A DNA stretch of 64,000 nt from Phanerodontia chrysosporium (lineage: Eukaryota > Basidiomycota > Agaricomycetes > Polyporales > Phanerochaetaceae), in contig MJGA01000004.1 in the NCBI GenBank assembly GCA_001910725.1, positions 1,860,001-1,924,000 of the forward strand. Direction: 5' to 3'. This document shows positions 24,301 through 37,999 of this stretch, piece after piece. The notes beneath the pieces were generated by a model. The model worked only from the letters and a program-made list of their open reading frames with translations, did not search any database and was not told the DNA's origin. Positions within the stretch are counted from its first letter, which is position 1; every line of letters starts with the position of its first letter. The position numbers and the translations under genes were made by a program.

Positions 24301-27300
24301 CGCAGTAGTACGCACCTGGTCACGCGACAACACAGTCAACTCGTCGTGTTGTCGGCGTAACTGACTCAGTTCGGCATTCAGCCCGTCGACAATCTCTCGA
24401 TGACTCGATTCTTTCTGTGCCATAGCCCTAATTCCACATGTGAGCATAGAGAATTCGGCAACAGGGCCGTACTTACCGCATCAGCTCGTTCAGTCGCACT
24501 AGAGACTCATCCGCGTCAGGGACGGCGGCATTCTCCGAATGACTGATACTGTTGTGCAGCTCCTCGAACTGACTCCTAGTCTTGGGAGATAGATGGACCA
24601 TGGCACTCGAGTCAACTTGGACTGGGGTCGCAGGCGAAGGGGACTGCGACGCTGCCGCCGCGCGGTCCTTCTCTTTGAGGGTCTGCTCGAGAACACTGAT
24701 CTCCGCCTCGCGCTCCTTCAGTACATCTTGGAGTCGCATGATCTCCTGTTCCAGGCTCTGGACCGATCGTTCGTTGGGACCAACGTGTAGTGATAGTGAG
24801 GGTCGGGAGCCTGGAGACATAGAAAGGGAGCTACTCGTGCCGTGACTGGAGGTAGAGGTTTTGCGCGACCTGGCCGAGGACAGCTCCTGCGAGAGCGATA
24901 AGGATTGCGACATAGATCTGTGACTGGTGAGTAAAAGCGCATACGGGGTCCAACATTGAATACTCACCTCCCGTGTAGAGACTCTGTTGAGGCCGCCTGC
25001 CTGTATTGGAGGCGTCTGCCGGTCAGAGGTCCGTCCAGACCGTCCTTGGACATGCCCCTGGTCATCCGCCTCCGAGGAGAGGAGACTTCAGCTGGCCGCT
25101 CTGGAGATTCCGAGAGTGGAGTCGGAGGAATAGATGCATTCACCTTTGCTTCCTGAAGCTGAGCAGCCAAATCCGCTATTTCGCGGAGGGCATCGCGGTA
25201 CTTGGCTGACACCGATGAGAGATCAGCCAGGGTAGCGGTGTGCGTCTGCTGAAGAGCGACGAGCTGTTCCTCAAGAGAGTTGTCGTAGCTGTGCACCGAG
25301 GAGACTTCGGATTTTATGCTGGCAACCTCCAAGTTCTTGCGAGCCTCGCTAACATCGTTGACGATAGCACCCAACCGCTCGCGGTTTTCCGCCATCGCTT
25401 TCAGCGCCTCCTCACGCTCCTTGAGTTCCGCTTCCATCTTCTGGATCTTCTTCTCCCTCTCCTCCAGGTCTGTCCTCCAACCTTGACCGTCACGCTGCAA
25501 CTGCTCTAGACGGTTCTGCAGAGCTTTGACATCCTCCCGACGGGCTTCGCACTCCTCCTCGAGTCGTTCGACCATTTGCTGCAAGGCGATGATCGACTCG
25601 TCAGACTTCGCGAGTCGTGCTTCGAGTTCAGCGATGTACTGAGCTGAATGCGTCTCGGCGTCTCTGACTTTCGCGAGTTCGCGCTTGAGATCGCTCATGG
25701 AACCACTGGTAGTCATATTGTCTTCGCTGAAAAGCTTGATCTTCTCCTCGAGGTCGCGGATGTAAGCCTGTTTCACCATGTAAGCATCACTGTGTCCACG
25801 TGGTGCATCACGTCAGGACGTACCTCGGTCGACGCCTCTCGCTCCGTGAGCTTGGCGACTCGAGAGCGCAACTCCTCGACATACATCTCCGTTGTGACAT
25901 GCCGCTCAGTAAGTTGAGCGAGCTCGGCCTCCTTCTCGTCGACTAGATCGTTCGTGTGTCGCAGAGCGGCGCGGTTGAGGCTGAGTTCAGCCTCCATGGC
26001 ACTGATAGTCTTCTCATACTCCTCGATGACCGGGCCGACGATCTCCTCGTACTTGGCTGTGCCGCCCATGGCACCGCCGGAAGCACGCTGCTTCTCCGCC
26101 AGCTCACGACGGAGACGAGTAAGTTCCTCCGTACGGTCCACATACTTGGCACGGAGGTCTTCGTAGCTATTCCGCAGCTCAGCCATCTGAGAATAGGCCT
26201 TCTGGACTGCGGCGGACGAGACCTCGGGTTGCGTGGAAGGAGAGGCGGTCACGATCGCGCCACCGTCCTTTATCGACTTCAGCTCCTTCCGAAGCCGTGT
26301 GACCATGCCCTGCAGCCATTCAACATCATCCCACCCTTCCTCTTTCTCGTTGAGGGTGACTCTGTTTTTGATGTTGCGGGCGCGATTCGCGTACTTCAAA
26401 GTGTTAATAGTCTCGTTGGCGTTCCACTCCGCGGGGCTGACACACGCAATCATAAGAGTATGCGCGTTACCGCCTAGCGAGTCTTGTAGCAGGCGAGTAA
26501 GCTTGGAGTCACGGTAGGGAATATATGTCGCAGTATGTGTCTTCGCTTTTGCAGGGTCACCGAGAGCTGAGATGACGTTGCCGAGTGCGAGAAGACCGCT
26601 GTTGATAGAGATACCCTCCTTTACACGTTCTCCAGCGGCGGCTGTTCGTTTGAGCTGGCGGAGGAAGTGAGCCGCAGTGCATACAGCAGTCATATCGCAA
26701 AGCATACCCGTTCTGAACCAGCCAAGTCGACGAAGTGGAATTTTGACACGACTGTCACCCACTCCCCCTCGCCTTCACCACTCGCCTGAGGTCCTCCTGG
26801 AGATAGACTTTGCCTCCGGCCATCTGTAGGAGACAACATGCCCATTGAGCTTGGTGGTCTGATGCCGCTTCCACCTCGCCCCATGGCGGACGCGAAACTC
26901 GGCGTTGCCGGACGACCAAATGTAGGTGAAGAGACCCGGTTACCAGTCGCGCTGCCGTACATGGTTGAACTTGGTCTAGCGAGGCGGGAAGGCGAGCGAC
27001 CGCCGCCAGGCGGCATAGGAGAAGACGATCGTGGAGGTGGCCCGGAGCCAACATACTTCTTCTGCGTCAACGTGAGCGAGAAGATAGCATGCGAGCGTGA
27101 GGACTGCGCGTTCATGTCGGTCTCGTTAGTCCGACGGAACGATGTTCCTTTGCGGATTAAGCTATAGGACAAGCACGTTAGCAGCAAGCAGGATGCAGAT
27201 GAATACCGGCGTAACATACCTCATGACTTCATTGGAATTCTTCACGGTAACTTCGCGCAGACCCTCCCAGATGATATGGCCCTGCTTGTCCTCACGAATT

Positions 27301-27980
27301 TGGACATTGCTAGCCTTCCCACCAGACTCATCGATACCAAGGAGGTCGATCAAGTCCTCGTTGTAGAGCTCTATGAAGGACCCCTTGATGTTGTAATTCC
27401 ATGCAGAACCGCGCTCCTCCTTCAGTTCGCGACACTGTTGGAATATGCTCGCCACGGCACGAGGAATGATACCCATGCCATTATTAGGGTCAGTTGGGTC
27501 TTGGTCCAGGTCGATACCCGTCATGGTGAAGGTTTTGCCGCTACTCGTCTGGCCATATGCGAGGATGGTGCAGTTGAACCCTTCGATGAAACGGGAAATG
27601 AGAGGTTGGGCGGTCGAGGTAAACAGCTGGTACTGTGTGGTAGGAGGTGGATGAACTTGGTCGAAAGTAAATACTTGCTTCTTGCCCGAAGACGCAGACG
27701 AGGTAGAGGGTGAAGCGGCGGCGTTGGAACCGACAGACGAAGGAGTGGAAGACGTGGCATCGACTGCGACACTGGTCGGAGATATGGCATTAATGACTGG
27801 TCTCTGAAAGCGAGCGGGAATGGAGGTAGAATCCTGGTTGGTAGGGGGACGAATACGGAGGGCTGTTGGTGTGTGCTTCAGTACGCGCGAGCTTGGAATT
27901 CACAGAAGCGTGTCAGCGAGATACGCACCCACTTGGACCGAGGTCGTCGTGCCGTTCGACGACGACGACGTCGGTGCCAT
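21317..27980 (-). CDS. Kinesin-4/KIF21-like motor protein with long coiled coil
   Basis: Plus-end-type microtubule motor. Starts [16 protein letters not shown]. The N-terminal motor has FTFDQVHPP, the P-loop [30 protein letters not shown] (switch I) and VDLAGSER (switch II), plus [14 protein letters not shown] and [15 protein letters not shown] loop of about 100 Pro/Ser/Gly residues is inserted between the SSRSH segment and VDLAGSER. The neck reads [19 protein letters not shown], a kinesin-4-like pattern. The rest, about 1,500 residues, is almost continuous heptad coiled coil rich in E/K/A/L, with one Pro/Ser-rich break around 21750-22080. Ends RKSKFACL at 21317. Many short introns. One apparent frame break near 24206-24211, repaired by one base. 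Family assignment beyond kinesin is moderately certain. Confidence 0.9.
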
Positions 27981-28529
27981 GGTAAATTATTAATACAGAA
28001 AGACGTTGGGAGAAATCCTCAACGACCTCAAAAGTCGCAGGACAAGCTGTCCAAGTGGGAAGTGGAAAAGCGTTCCTGAACGCCCAAGACCCAGGTACTT
28101 ACCCAGCTGCTTACCAATTGTTACCGTGGTAACTAACGCAGCTTATCACGCCTAGTCTCGGACCGGACCGTCTAAAGGTACCCTTCACTTCGTTTGAAAC
28201 CTCCGTCCAGACCACCTTCAAATCACGGGCAGATCCTTTTAACCGAGCTGAAGCGCGCTCTGATGGACACCATCTGCAGCGGCTTGACAACGTCAATCCA
28301 TCGAGATCCCAACGCTATAAGCCAGGTTCGCAAGCCTCGTGGCATCATCCTGAGTACAAATTCACGACCACAATTGGACGTATACAATCGCACGCTTTCT
28401 TTTGGAGCTAGTGGATCCATGCATATTTCCCGAGCAGGAGCATGACCATCGCCTGAAAGCGAATCCTCTTTGGTAACAATGACATCAAAATGTCAGAGAG
28501 GCAGGCTGAAATGTACCGGTGAACTCACC
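27981..28529. other. Kinesin promoter region and GNAT 3' side
   Basis: About 550 bp upstream of the kinesin ATG. Nothing coding recognised. Confidence 0.5.
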
Positions 28530-29605
28530 TCAGCTGCCCGTGATCTGAACAGTCCGCAAGGTCGTAGCGAACCAGCCCTTCTTCCCGCTAACAGGATCCC
28601 GGTCGTTCTCGCCCAACAGGAACCCGCATGTTTTGTACAACCTCTCGACGAAATCCTCTAGAACATTCAAACAAATCTCCTGCTTGACACCGTCAGCCGG
28701 AGGACCTTCCGGCGCCCTTCGAAGCCCAGAGGCTGAGCTCCAAGCAGGTACCGCGTCGTAGCAGTAGTCATCGCTTCTGCGATCCCCTTCCGGCGATGCT
28801 GAGGAGAAACATAGACATTACGGATTGCCACAGTTCGAGGCGTCGCCCGTCCTGTGGCAACGTAGCCTGCGAGCTCGTCGTGAACCCGACAGACCCATAT
28901 TTGCCCCAGCCTAATGGATCCCTCCATCCATTTCTTTGCGTCATCGAGGGACAATGCGGCCGGCGTCGGACGGAGAAACTCGACGTAAAGGTGAGCGAGG
29001 GCCTCCGCGTCACCTGAGTTCGCCAGCTCTATCTTGTACTTGGAAAGGATAGGCGGTGGCGGGGGCAATGTGGAAAGGGTGGCGAAGGAGGCCTTCGAGC
29101 GGAAGACTATGGGACAGTTCTCTATGTGGATTCTGTGGGCCTGCGCGTAAATGATCCACTCCTCTAGGAATATATCCACCACAAACTGGGGCCCGAAGAG
29201 TTTGTCGAGTGATCTTGGATCGACTATGGATGCAAGGGAGGCAGCGAGCAGTGAGGTAGCTGCCCTGGTATCCGCCTCGGAGGTGATCCTGTCGCTCGGG
29301 CAAGCCAGAGACCATGCAAAGTTGCCCGGAACCTGGACTAGTACCAGGCTGAGCGAGTATGAATGAGCACTTGCGGTACTAGAAATAATCAGGGTAGGCG
29401 GTACTTACGTCAATGCGTTCCCGTCAAATACGCACACAATCGTTCTCGAGTATTGTGTGATCTCGTCCCGGGCTTTCGTCTCTTCCTCGCGGAGACTATC
29501 CATTAACGAGCCGAGCGCGAAGTTCCAATAGCAGTCATCGTCGTCTTTGACCGCTTCGACGAACTCCCGGGGGTCTGTGAACGTTGCAACTCGCAATGAA
29601 GCCAT
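28530..29605 (-). CDS. GNAT-family N-acetyltransferase
   Basis: Acetyl-CoA-dependent acyltransferase of unknown substrate. N-terminal half MASLRVATFTDPREF ... has no domain I recognise. The C-terminal half is a GNAT fold: YKIELANSGDAEALAHLYVEF, WVCRVHDELAGYVATGR, then AIRNVYVSPQHRRKGIAEAM, where Q/RxxGxA-like HRRKGIA is the acetyl-CoA pyrophosphate-binding motif. The last strand/helix continues as GVKQEICLNVLEDF ... LYKTCGFLLGEND and ends at 28530, but this needs one extra base in a C run near 28714-28717 (a G on the coding strand); without it the frame stops at 28667. Divergent from ARPC1 over 584 bp. Confidence 0.85.
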
Positions 29606-30189
29606 TGTGAGTCTGTCGCATGCCAGGGAGGACGTTCACGAGAGATCTCTGGTCTATGTACCTCGCAGGAGAGGCGTAATCGCCCACCGAGTCATACGGA
29701 ATTCTCCCGCACTGACTCAAGTGCTATCAGAATCATCTGTATTAAATTCGCCCTGTCATCTAATTACAATTGAGATAGAGCATGACTCACAAGAGTGAAC
29801 GCTGACATCGGCGCACAGTGTGCCACACGCCACGTCGTCTCGTAAATTCCATGTCCTGTATAGTGGCATAAAGGCAGGGCTCACGAGCCACCCAAGACGA
29901 TACGAGCCTACCGCATTCAGACGATGTGACATTTGACGCTAAGCTCAAGAGTTGAGATCTTGAGAGCTGTTAGAATGGCGAAAGCTGAACGTCGCTCTGC
30001 CAGGGCCTCCGCAGTTCGGATCGTGTGATGCCATCAAGCGGACTGAGCGCTGGTGCGCAGTAACCGCGCTGCGGCGTCATCGGCAACGCCGTTACCTACA
30101 CACACCTTCCACCTGTCCCCCCTTAGTATCAAGCTCGTCGCAGTCGCAGTTGTAGACTGAACAGAGTCCTCTGCGACACTCATCAAATC
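29606..30189. promoter_or_regulatory. Divergent promoter region, GNAT / ARPC1
   Basis: 584 bp between two divergent start codons. Short frames only; no sharp TATA box seen. Confidence 0.45.
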
Positions 30190-31670
30190 ATGGCTGCTCC
30201 AGAAGTCTTTTCGCTCGGTCAAACCCCCATCACCTCCCACGCCTTCAATGCTGACCGTACCCGTGAGTACCTTCATATAAGGACGAGTCTTCCCCCTGAC
30301 ATATACGTCTGCAGAGGTCGCGGTGAGCTTGAACTCCAATGATGTTCAGATCTTTGCTCGCCAAGGGAATGACTGGACCCCTACCGAGACGCTTTCTGAG
30401 GTACGCAACGCAGCCTGAAAGGAAGAACTATCCTGACCGTCCCACAGCACGATAAGCTGATCACCTCCATTGACTGGGCCCCCAACTCAAACCGCATCGT
30501 TACCTCTGCTCAAGACAGAAATGCTTACGTGTGGCAGCAAACCCCTGACCCCCAGACGGGACGGATGATCTGGAAGCCCACGCTGGTGCTCCTTCGCATT
30601 AACCGAGCTGCTACATACGTGAAGTGGAGTCCCAATGAGGACAAGTTCGCTGTTGCTAGTGGTGCTCGGTAGGCATTGCTCTAGACTCAGGGAAAGACAG
30701 TCGCTCATTACCTGTAGGGCTATCGCTATCTGTTCATTCGATCCAGAGGGCGACTGGTGGGTGTCTCGTCTTTTGAAGAAGCCCATCAGGTCTACGATCC
30801 TCTCTGTCGACTGGCATCCCAACAATGTACTCCTAGCTGCCGGAGGAGCGGACATGAAGGCCCGCGTGTTCTCTGCTTACATTAAGGATGTGGATAAACG
30901 GTAGGGTTAGAATACATGGTCGAGTGAAGCGCAGTTCTCATCGATGATACACAGTCCAGCGCCATCGGTTTGGGGCGAGAAGCTCCCTTTCAACACGATC
31001 TGTGGCGAATACGCTAGTCCGGCTGGTGGATGGGTTCACTCTGTTGGCTTTTCTCCATCTGGAGATGTTCTTGCGTTTGCCAGTGCGTACTGCTCAGATG
31101 TGACTGCGAGTAGTCCTAAAAGGACATTTCGCGACAGGCCACGACAGCTCCATCACGGTAGTCTATCCTGGCAGCCAGGCCATCTACCATATCAAGATGA
31201 CCACCTTGCCTTTGGTCACCTTGACGTGGACTAGCGAGGAGGCATTGGTTGCTGCTGGACATGACTGCCAGCCGTTCGTTTTCTCAGGCAACGAGGGCGG
31301 GTGGCAACTCGTCGGTACTCTGGACGACCCCAACCAGAACAAGGGCTCTGGTCGTTCAGGCTTTGGCGCGCCCCCTTCCCCTGTCGGCCGCTTGCAAAGC
31401 TCTGCATTCAATACTTTCCGAAATGCAGACAGTCGCGGACTTGGCGGCGCCGGTACCTCTGATGGTGGCAAGTCAAACGACACTGAACTCTTCACTGTGC
31501 ACCAGAACACGATCACTAACATCAGACCTTACGATGGAGTCCCCGGAGCAGTGACCAGGGTCAGCACCTCTGGTGTCGACGGCAAGCTTGTCATTTGGGA
31601 TGCGAGCGCAGTCAGCCCCGTCAGCGTCGGCTCCCTCGCGGGTAAGATGGGCGGCATGCACCTTCGGTAA
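30190..31670 (+). CDS. ARC40: Arp2/3 complex subunit 1 (ARPC1/Arc40), WD40 protein
   Basis: WD40 scaffold of the Arp2/3 actin-branching complex in cortical patches. Starts [21 protein letters not shown]. Repeats are visible as [76 protein letters not shown] and ITVVYPGSQ. The characteristic C-terminal insert follows, ending in [12 protein letters not shown] and [10 protein letters not shown]. Six exons with introns of about 50 nt, for example after NADRT, SASGAR-type borders and within FAS. Ends GKMGGMHLR. No frame problem. 254 bp upstream of PAC1 in tandem; both act on the cytoskeleton. Confidence 0.95.
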
Positions 31671-31924
31671 ACATGTATACCCAATGTGTAGCATAGAACA
31701 CAAACAGTGGAACGGGATGATCAGCTCAAATGCAAACGGATGCTTTTCGTGAGGATTGGGAGCCCTTGATGCTGCTCAGGACAGCCTGATTGAGTCCGGA
31801 GAATAAGCGCCACGTTTCTCTACCATTCACGACCATCTTCACGACAAGCAAGAGCTCTCGTGCTTACCTCACCACGCTCGCCCGCGCCGTTCTAAAGAAA
31901 CAGTGGCAGCACGAGTAGGCCACT

Positions 31925-33658
31925 ATGTCTCTACTCTCAGACAGGCAGAAGGAAGAACTGTACGTTCTGCGTTCCTTGTGAAGCTCGGAAGTGAACTGGG
32001 CAGGTCGCGAGCGCGTTCATATCACGTCTCTACAGCCACAAGTCCATCCTGGAGTATCTTCATGCAAACAACTTCATGGACTCGTACAATGCACTCAAGG
32101 CAGATACTGGAGTTGATTACACGCCAGATGCCAAGTCTCGTTATGGAGGCTTGCTTGAGAAGAAGTGGACCAGTGTGATTCGGCTGCAGAAGAAGGTCAG
32201 CATGTCCCCCTGCTTGCTATATGCGCGTTCTCGCGTCGATTGCTGAGGATCGCGACCTGACCAGATCATGGACCTTGAAAACCGGAATGCAGCTCTACAA
32301 GAGGAACTATCACTTGCACCCGCGAAACGTGCAGCACTTCAGACAGACTGGGTGCCGAGAGCCCCGGCGTCCTACACCCTCACAGGCCATCGCGGAGAGA
32401 TCACGAAAGTAGCATTTCATCCAACATTCAATCTTCTCGCGTCCGCCAGCCAGGACGCCACCGTGAAGATCTGGGACTGGGAAACAGGCGAATTCGAGCG
32501 AACGCTGAAGGGCCATACGAGACATGTCACTGATCTCGACTTCGATAGCAAAGGCAAGCTTCTAGGTACGTCACTTCCCCGTACCAACATCGGTGCCCAG
32601 CATATATGCACTAATTACACTTACCTCACGTCTTAGTCACCTGCTCATCCGATCTATTCATCAAGATATGGGATGTCGAGAACGAGTGGAAGAATACGAA
32701 AACCTTCCCTGGGCATGAGCATACTGTATCGGCCGTACGCTTCATGCCCGGAGACCAGCAAGTCGTCAGTGCCAGTCGAGACCGAACTATCCGGATATTT
32801 GACGTTGCATCAACGTTCGTACGCTCTTCGTATCAAAGGAAGCATGTTGTCGCTAACCATGATCCTGGGTCAGACATCTCATCAGGACCATCACTGGTCA
32901 TTCCGAGTGGGTACGATGTGTGACACCGTCTGACGACGGCAAGCTTCTCGCAAGCTGCTCAAAGGACCATGTACGTCCTTGGTTCGATGTAACCTTTCTC
33001 TGTCATCTTACCGGTAGCATAGACCGTGCGCTGCATAGATCCTACAACCGGCGAGACAAAGATGGAGTTCAGGGGCCATGAAAATGACGTAGAAGTCGTT
33101 GTTTTTGCTCCAATCTCTGCGTACGGTCCAATCCGCGAATTAGCTGGCATACCAGTGCGTTTCCATTCCCTGCTGAGACGCCGCGCCCGCTTGACGCTCT
33201 CGTATAGAATACGGACAAGTCAAGGCGACCAGGTCAATTCATAGCAAGCGGGAGCAGAGATAAAACGATCAAGATTTGGGACACTCAAACGGGGCAACTA
33301 CTCAGGACATTGGTCAGTGTTTTATTCCATTAGGATGATAGGAGTGTGTCTAAACCTCCCGCAGAGCGGGCATGACAACTGGGTCCGTGCCATTGTGTTC
33401 CATCCGAGTGGAAAATACCTACTGTCAGGCTCCGACGACCACACCATACGAGTATGGGAGCTGGCTACGGGACGCTGCGTGAAGACTGTCCAGGCACATT
33501 CGCATTTCGTTACATGTCTTGCATGGGGTCGACAACCGCCTTCAGCTAACGACAGTGGAGCCTCAACGAATGGGTCTGCGGCATCCGAGCCGGAGAAAAT
33601 CATCAATGTCGTTGCAACAGGAAGCGTGGATCAGACTGTTAAGATATGGTTGCCATAG
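31925..33658 (+). CDS. PAC1: Nuclear distribution protein PAC1 (LIS1 homologue)
   Basis: Dynein regulator needed for nuclear migration in hyphae. N-terminal LisH is split by the first intron: [12 protein letters not shown] then [21 protein letters not shown] coiled coil follows ([15 protein letters not shown]), then seven WD40 repeats: [84 protein letters not shown] and [12 protein letters not shown], ending [11 protein letters not shown]. The loop before the last strand holds a Ser/Asn-rich insert, usual in fungal PAC1. Eight or more exons, all in frame. Confidence 0.96.
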
Positions 33659-34228
33659 TGTGGTTCGTAGACTGCTGTCTTTATGATCTGTCTGGATTCT
33701 ATTCTTCTCCCAAATTTCTGCACGCTCTGTCTCTGCTGTACGTCCTGTTCCATTGTGAGCGTCTCATTTCTGCCCCATCGAAGCTTTGTACTGATCATGG
33801 CTCATTCATAGTAGATTCCTCCCATTCGTACGACTTGACAGCACACTGTTACACTCTGCAAGACACGCTTTCTTGTCCATACTAATCGCATTGCATCTTT
33901 CCCCTTGCTCTCGCTGCATTCATTATTTCTTCTTCCGCTGTGGCCCTCCTGTCGTTACCCTCCACACTACATGTTCACGACTCATACCCATATTCGTATC
34001 ATTTTGGCTATATTACCTGTAGTTCTCGGAATCACGAACTCCTGGAGCTGATCGTCGAGGAAGCTACTTGTTTGAGGGTGTACATAGTGTGTATAAGATA
34101 TTGTCGAGGTAATAGAATAGTACTTCTCGCTTGTGCGGTTGCTATTGCGATTGCTGGTATTCGGTCAATTGGGCATGTTAGATTCTCTCCAATTATACAT
34201 TGAGCCGTACACGCTTGTCGCACCGGTA
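33659..34228. other. Intergenic between convergent PAC1 and MTHFR genes
   Basis: 570 bp, T-rich at the PAC1 side; holds two 3' untranslated regions. No gene recognised. Confidence 0.5.
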
Positions 34229-36563
34229 TTATACCAGGGGCTCTCCGTCGTCGAAGATGAACCTCCACAAAGCATCTGGATCCTTGTAATCGTGATGAAC
34301 GATACTGACGAGCCACCGCTTGCTTCTGACACCCTGAAGGAGCTTGCGCTCGTCAGAATCAGGAGGGTAGTACGAGGCCCACTCCGCCCAAATGTCAAAG
34401 GCCTCTTCCTGCATAGGAGCTTAATTGAGAGGGGAGCCAGACTTTGTCTCATTGCACGCACCTTCCATGCCAGGAATGACTCCTTCTCTATGATAGTCGA
34501 CTGCGCGACCTCTTGACCGGGGAAAATGCCCCAAGTGACTGCGTTGCGTCCGCCTTCCGGCACGTTCGAGCGGAACTCACCGGCAAGATTGCTGGCAAAG
34601 TAGTCGACCCAGCCATGTCCACGCTCACGAACCTTGCGCTCGATTTTGTCGACGCTGTCGGTCTCGACGAAGAACTCCACGAAGGACTTCTGGTAGACAT
34701 AGCCACCCTTCGGGCCCCAACCGACGACTTCATCCGATGACAGGGCACCATCGACCGCAGGCTGCGATCCGACTGTCCACCAGCCTTTCTGCGTAAGCCG
34801 CTCAAGGTACCGGATGATCATGAGCGACTCGGGGGACAGAGGCTCAGGAGAGAAAGGAGTTGTCGCCAGCTTGGAATGGAGATACCGCAGAAATAAATTC
34901 GAGATGTCTTCCTCTGTCTTCGGATGTCCCCAGTGCGCAAGGACCTGGTTACGCTGATACACCCTTAGCGTAAGTAGTGATTCCTTGCTGATAGACTAGG
35001 CCACTCACCGACACGTTCGTTGTACCCCAAGGATTGGGGTCACCGAACGCAGGACTTTTGAAGTCTCCGAACCGACCATTAGGGAAGTCGTCCCAAGTTG
35101 CTGCACTGTTGAGTTCTCCTTTTCCTGCTTCAGTCTCTGTGTTGGCTATTACAGCAAGCTTGCTAGTCGCAGAGTCGGTGGCTTTTCGAGGGGTGATCGT
35201 GAACTCAGATTGGCGAGGTACTGCGGACGTTGGAGTGTTGGTGCCAGATATGTCCTAGAAACAATATTCAGGACTGTCTTGAACGTTGTTACCGATCATA
35301 CTCACTGCGATCAACTTGTTAGTAATCTTCGAATAGTTCGGGGCTCCCCATCCGAGTCCTTCAAGCACCCGCTGCACGCTCTTCTCTAGGTTCAGAGTGC
35401 AAAGGTGTACTCCAGGAATGTCGGCCTCTGAAGTAAGCCGTTTGATCATCTCTATCGCGAGCTTGACACCGTAGTCTTTGACCTTCTGGTCGTCATGCTA
35501 ATTACAAACGAAGATGTAACAGTCAGTTGAGCAATGAATGCATTGAGTTCGATATACATACCCGTATCTCAGCAAGGTCGGCCATCAACTTGTGTGGGAC
35601 GCGCGTACCACATAGCTTTGTCAAGCGGAGGAACGATGCATAGGTTTGTATCGGCATGATTCCAGGCACTATGGGCACGGCGATTCCTAGAAGCCGTACA
35701 ATCATGAGGCACACATGTATCTTCTTCACTTGAGGAAACATACCCTTCGCTCGCACTTTCTTTTCCCACCGAAGAAACCCATCGACGTCGTAGAAAAGCT
35801 GCGTTATGATGTAATCCGCGCCAGCATCGACCTTTTGCTTGAGGTACTCGATCTCGCCATCTTCGTCAGTTTGGCTTTCTGGATGTCCGTCAGGGTAGCC
35901 TGATAGATAGCAGGTTAATCAAGAATAGCGAGAGAACGGAGATAAGATGTAACCTGCCACAGCAATGCTGAAGTCGGAGTACTCAGGCAGTGACCTGATG
36001 TATTTCACGAGATCTACTCCGTGCACAAAGCGAGGGTCTGTCGGGATCCAGTCTTCATCACCCCTGGGTGCGTCTGATGATCGTGTGAGACTCGATGATG
36101 GTTTGTTCGGTGTTGTGACTCACCGCCTCTGAGAGCGAGTAGACTAGTGATTCCTCTTTCTTTGGCAGCCTGGACCGCGCTTAGATAGGGCAGAGTTGCG
36201 ATTGAAGGGGACACAAACCTTCAAGGCCTGATCTATTGAACCCTTCTCCATATTCGTACACGTTAGGTGCATGACTGTGTCGAGACCATACTCCTGTTGG
36301 GTCAAGCCGGCGAGCTCCAAGCTGCGCTCCCTAGTGCTGCCGCCTGCGCCCCATGTAATAGAGACGGCAAGAGGACCCAGTGCCGAGAGCCGCGATATAC
36401 GGGACAGCAAGTTCTCGAAACCCTGTCGATATAACGTCAATACACAGGGTAGGTGCTCGTTGACCAGCAAGCACAGAACCTGGTCCGTCTTTGGCGGAAA
36501 GAATTCCAGGGTAAAGAAAGGCCTTTCGCCCTTGTAGCTTGCAATTTTGTCGGCCAGCCGCAT
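34229..36563 (-). CDS. MET13: Methylenetetrahydrofolate reductase
   Basis: FAD enzyme reducing 5,10-methylene-THF to 5-methyl-THF for methionine and SAM synthesis; SAM is also the donor for DNA methylation. Starts MRLADKIASYKGERPFFTLEFFPPKT (a longer in-frame start at 36668 is unlikely). Catalytic domain: PLAVSITWGAGGST, VMHLTCTNME, ITSLLALRGG, DFSIAVAGYPDGHPES, DAGADYIITQLFYD and VPIVPGIMPI. The eukaryotic C-terminal regulatory domain follows: WGAPNYSKITNKLIA, the GWWTVGSQPAVDG segment, GGYVYQKSFVEFFV, VTWGIFPGQEV and EEAFDIWAEWASYYP, ending DDGEPLV. About eight exons, all in frame. Symbol follows yeast; MET12 is the alternative paralogue. Confidence 0.96.
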
Positions 36564-36853
36564 CTTTTGGTTACGGAGAGGGTGTATGGGGACAAGTCGA
36601 TGGTAGAGAGTCAGACTGCAATTGCGTGCGCATGAGATGGCGGAGAGATGCGCAATGTGAAGATTCATTATACGGGCGCCAATCTAATCTCGACTTCCCC
36701 GGATCCCGGGCGCTTGAGGTGAAGACGTCGGCGGCAGCGCGCCACGACGGCCATCCTACCCTGTCCTCCCACCTCCGTCGCGACGTTTCATCCTCTCCTC
36801 CTTCCCCTGCATAGGCTCTCTTACCACAGAATAGACTCTCTGGGATTGCAAGC
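36564..36853. promoter_or_regulatory. Divergent promoter region, MTHFR / YPT6
   Basis: 290 bp between divergent start codons; moderately GC-rich, no clear TATA box. Confidence 0.45.
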
Positions 36854-37762
<909 letters not shown>

Positions 37763-37999
37763 GCTATCATGCTTAGCAGTGCATTTGCGAGCAAGTCGCA
37801 AGGAGCACATTCTGGGTAGACAGCGGACGCAAGAGTGCCCTTCGCTGTATAGACCACCTGCTATTAATTATGTCGGTTATTCTCCCTTCTATGTTGTGCG
37901 ATAATGGATATATACCGAGCACCTCCGCTGTACCTGACATGGTGTATTGTATAGCGATTATACATTTGGATTCTTGTATATGTAGGACCTAGCCTCGGT

